From assembly GCA_038118725.1 (NCBI GenBank), contig JAYOIK010000122.1:1-9478 (forward strand): DNA of 9,478 nt. The letters run 5' to 3'. Under the pieces are notes generated by a model. The model was not told the DNA's origin, did no database searches, and saw only the letters and a program-made list of their open reading frames with translations. Shown piece after piece: positions 8,088 through 9,478 of this stretch. Position 1 is the first letter of the stretch; every line of letters begins with the position of its first letter. The DNA comes from JADHLJ01 sp038118725. GTDB taxonomy: Bacteria > Pseudomonadota > Alphaproteobacteria > Thalassobaculales > Thalassobaculaceae. The position numbers and the translations under genes were made by a program.

Positions 8088-9478
8088 ATGAATGAGTTGA
8101 TGAACATTTTCGGTCAGCCCTCGGGCACCGAAAGCTTCGATCAGATCAGGATTTCCATCGCGGCGCCGGAGCGGATTCGTTCCTGGTCGTTCGGTGAGAT
8201 CAAGAAGCCCGAAACCATCAACTACCGGACCTTCAAACCCGAGCGCGACGGCCTGTTCTGCGCGCGGATTTTCGGCCCGATCAAGGATTACGAGTGCCTG
8301 TGCGGCAAGTACAAGCGGATGAAGTACCGGGGTATCATCTGCGAGAAATGCGGCGTCGAGGTGACGCTTAGCAAGGTACGCCGCGAGCGCATGGGCCATA
8401 TCGAGCTGGCTTCGCCGGTCGCCCATATCTGGTTCCTGAAGTCTTTGCCCAGCCGGATCGGTTTGCTGGTCGACATGACCTTGAAGGAGTTGGAGCGGGT
8501 TCTCTATTTCGAGAGCTTCGTGATTCTCGATGAGGGTTTCACCTCGTTCAAGCGTCGCCAGCTGATTTCCGAGGAAGAGTATTTCGACGCCATGGACGAG
8601 TTCGGCGAGGACACGTTCCGCGCCTCCATCGGCGCCGAGGCGCTGAAGGAAATGTTGGAAGGTCTCGACCTTGAGGAAGAGCGGGTCGAGATCCGCGAGG
8701 AGTTGCGCACCACCGGTTCGGAGGCCAAGCGCAAGAAGCTCGTCAAGCGCCTGAAGCTGGTCGAGGCGTTCATGGAGTCCGGATGCCGTCCGGAGTGGAT
8801 GGTCCTGGATGTGGTCCCGGTCATTCCGCCCGAGCTGCGCCCGCTGGTTCCGCTGGACGGGGGTCGTTTCGCGACCTCGGACCTGAACGACCTGTACCGC
8901 CGGGTTATCAACCGTAACAACCGATTGAAGCGGCTGATCGAGCTGCGCGCGCCCGATATCATCGTGCGCAACGAAAAGCGCATGCTTCAGGAAGCGGTCG
9001 ACGCCTTGTTCGACAACGGCCGACGGGGACGCGTGATCACCGGCGCGAACAAGCGGCCGCTGAAGTCTCTGTCCGACATGCTCAAGGGCAAGCAGGGACG
9101 CTTCCGTCAGAACCTGCTCGGCAAGCGCGTGGACTATTCCGGTCGATCGGTCATCGTGGTTGGCCCGGAGCTGCTGCTGCATCAATGCGGGCTGCCGAAG
9201 AAGATGGCCCTGGAGCTGTTCAAGCCGTTCATCTACTCAAAGCTGGAGCTTTACGGCTTGGCCAGCACCATCAAGGCGGCCAAGCGGATGGTGGAGAAGG
9301 AACGTCCCGAAGTCTGGGATATTCTGGAAGAGGTCATCCGAGAGCATCCGGTCCTGTTGAACCGCGCGCCGACCTTGCACCGCCTTGGAATTCAGGCCTT
9401 CGAGCCGGTTCTGATCGAGGGCAAGGCGATCCAGTTGCATCCGCTGGTCTGCACCGCGTTCAACGCCGACTTCGATGG
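8088..9478 (+). CDS. rpoC: DNA-directed RNA polymerase subunit beta' (5' part)
   Basis: Beta' carries the catalytic Mg-binding loop, the clamp and the sigma-binding coiled coil of RNA polymerase. The reading frame is open to the window end: 463 full codons of a protein usually near 1400 residues. ATG 8088 (MNELMNIFGQPSG) has AAGGAG (8075-8080) 7 nt upstream; ATG 8100 is a weaker alternative. The first zinc site uses C70, C72, C85 and C88, at the same numbers as in E. coli. The clamp-helix coiled coil that binds sigma lies around residues 260-310 (RRVINRNNRLKRLIELRAPDIIVRNEKRM). Later conserved segments are GKRVDYSGRSVIVVGP, LNRAPTLHRLGIQAFEPVLIEG and the start of the catalytic NADFDGD (N459-D461-D463). 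The window is cut inside that last motif, so the third catalytic aspartate is not visible. Confidence 0.99.
   Translation, partial: MNELMNIFGQPSGTESFDQIRISIAAPERIRSWSFGEIKKPETINYRTFKPERDGLFCARIFGPIKDYECLCGKYKRMKYRGIICEKCGVEVTLSKVRRERMGHIELASPVAHIWFLKSLPSRIGLLVDMTLKELERVLYFESFVILDEGFTSFKRRQLISEEEYFDAMDEFGEDTFRASIGAEALKEMLEGLDLEEERVEIREELRTTGSEAKRKKLVKRLKLVEAFMESGCRPEWMVLDVVPVIPPELRPLVPLDGGRFATSDLNDLYRRVINRNNRLKRLIELRAPDIIVRNEKRMLQEAVDALFDNGRRGRVITGANKRPLKSLSDMLKGKQGRFRQNLLGKRVDYSGRSVIVVGPELLLHQCGLPKKMALELFKPFIYSKLELYGLASTIKAAKRMVEKERPEVWDILEEVIREHPVLLNRAPTLHRLGIQAFEPVLIEGKAIQLHPLVCTAFNADFD

Overview
This window is a conserved housekeeping locus from a GC-rich alphaproteobacterium, probably Rhodospirillales-like. 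The protein sequences suggest this: a 1393-residue RpoB with the alphaproteobacterial form of the rifampicin region, a 65-residue SecE and a 176-residue NusG. The genus cannot be fixed by reading alone. All genes lie on the + strand in the classical order tuf - tRNA-Trp - secE - nusG - rplK - rplA - rplJ - rplL - rpoB - rpoC. Both end genes are cut by the window edges: only the last 17 codons of tuf and the first 463 codons of rpoC are present. Every complete gene is intact, with no frameshift or in-frame stop. I see no mobile element, CRISPR array, phage gene or accessory cassette.

Layout: the tuf 3' end (1-55) is followed by tRNA-Trp(CCA) (85-160) and a short hairpin with a T-run (168-191). 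Then come secE (262-459) and nusG (464-994), 4 nt apart. The L11 operon (rplK 1113-1541, rplA 1548-2258) follows a 118-nt gap. The L10 operon (rplJ 2543-3085, rplL 3144-3533) follows a 284-nt leader. rpoB (3775-7956) follows a 241-nt spacer and rpoC (8088 onward) a 131-nt spacer.

The genes supply translation (EF-Tu, tRNA-Trp, the L1 stalk, the L11-L10-L7/L12 stalk), transcription (beta, beta', NusG) and secretion (SecE).

The information beyond routine annotation lies in the non-coding gaps. The nusG-rplK gap carries a stem whose two strands resemble the L1-binding region of 23S rRNA, the expected L1 autoregulatory operator. The rplA-rplJ gap carries an L10-leader-like element. The rplL-rpoB gap carries two strong perfect hairpins plus a mutually exclusive long-range pairing that ends 4 nt before a T7 run, so it may be an attenuator and/or RNase III processing region. 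The rpoB-rpoC gap carries a 19-position hairpin capped by GAAA and a second hairpin directly abutting the rpoC Shine-Dalgarno. I found no undescribed protein system; the RNA structures are the best candidates for follow-up.
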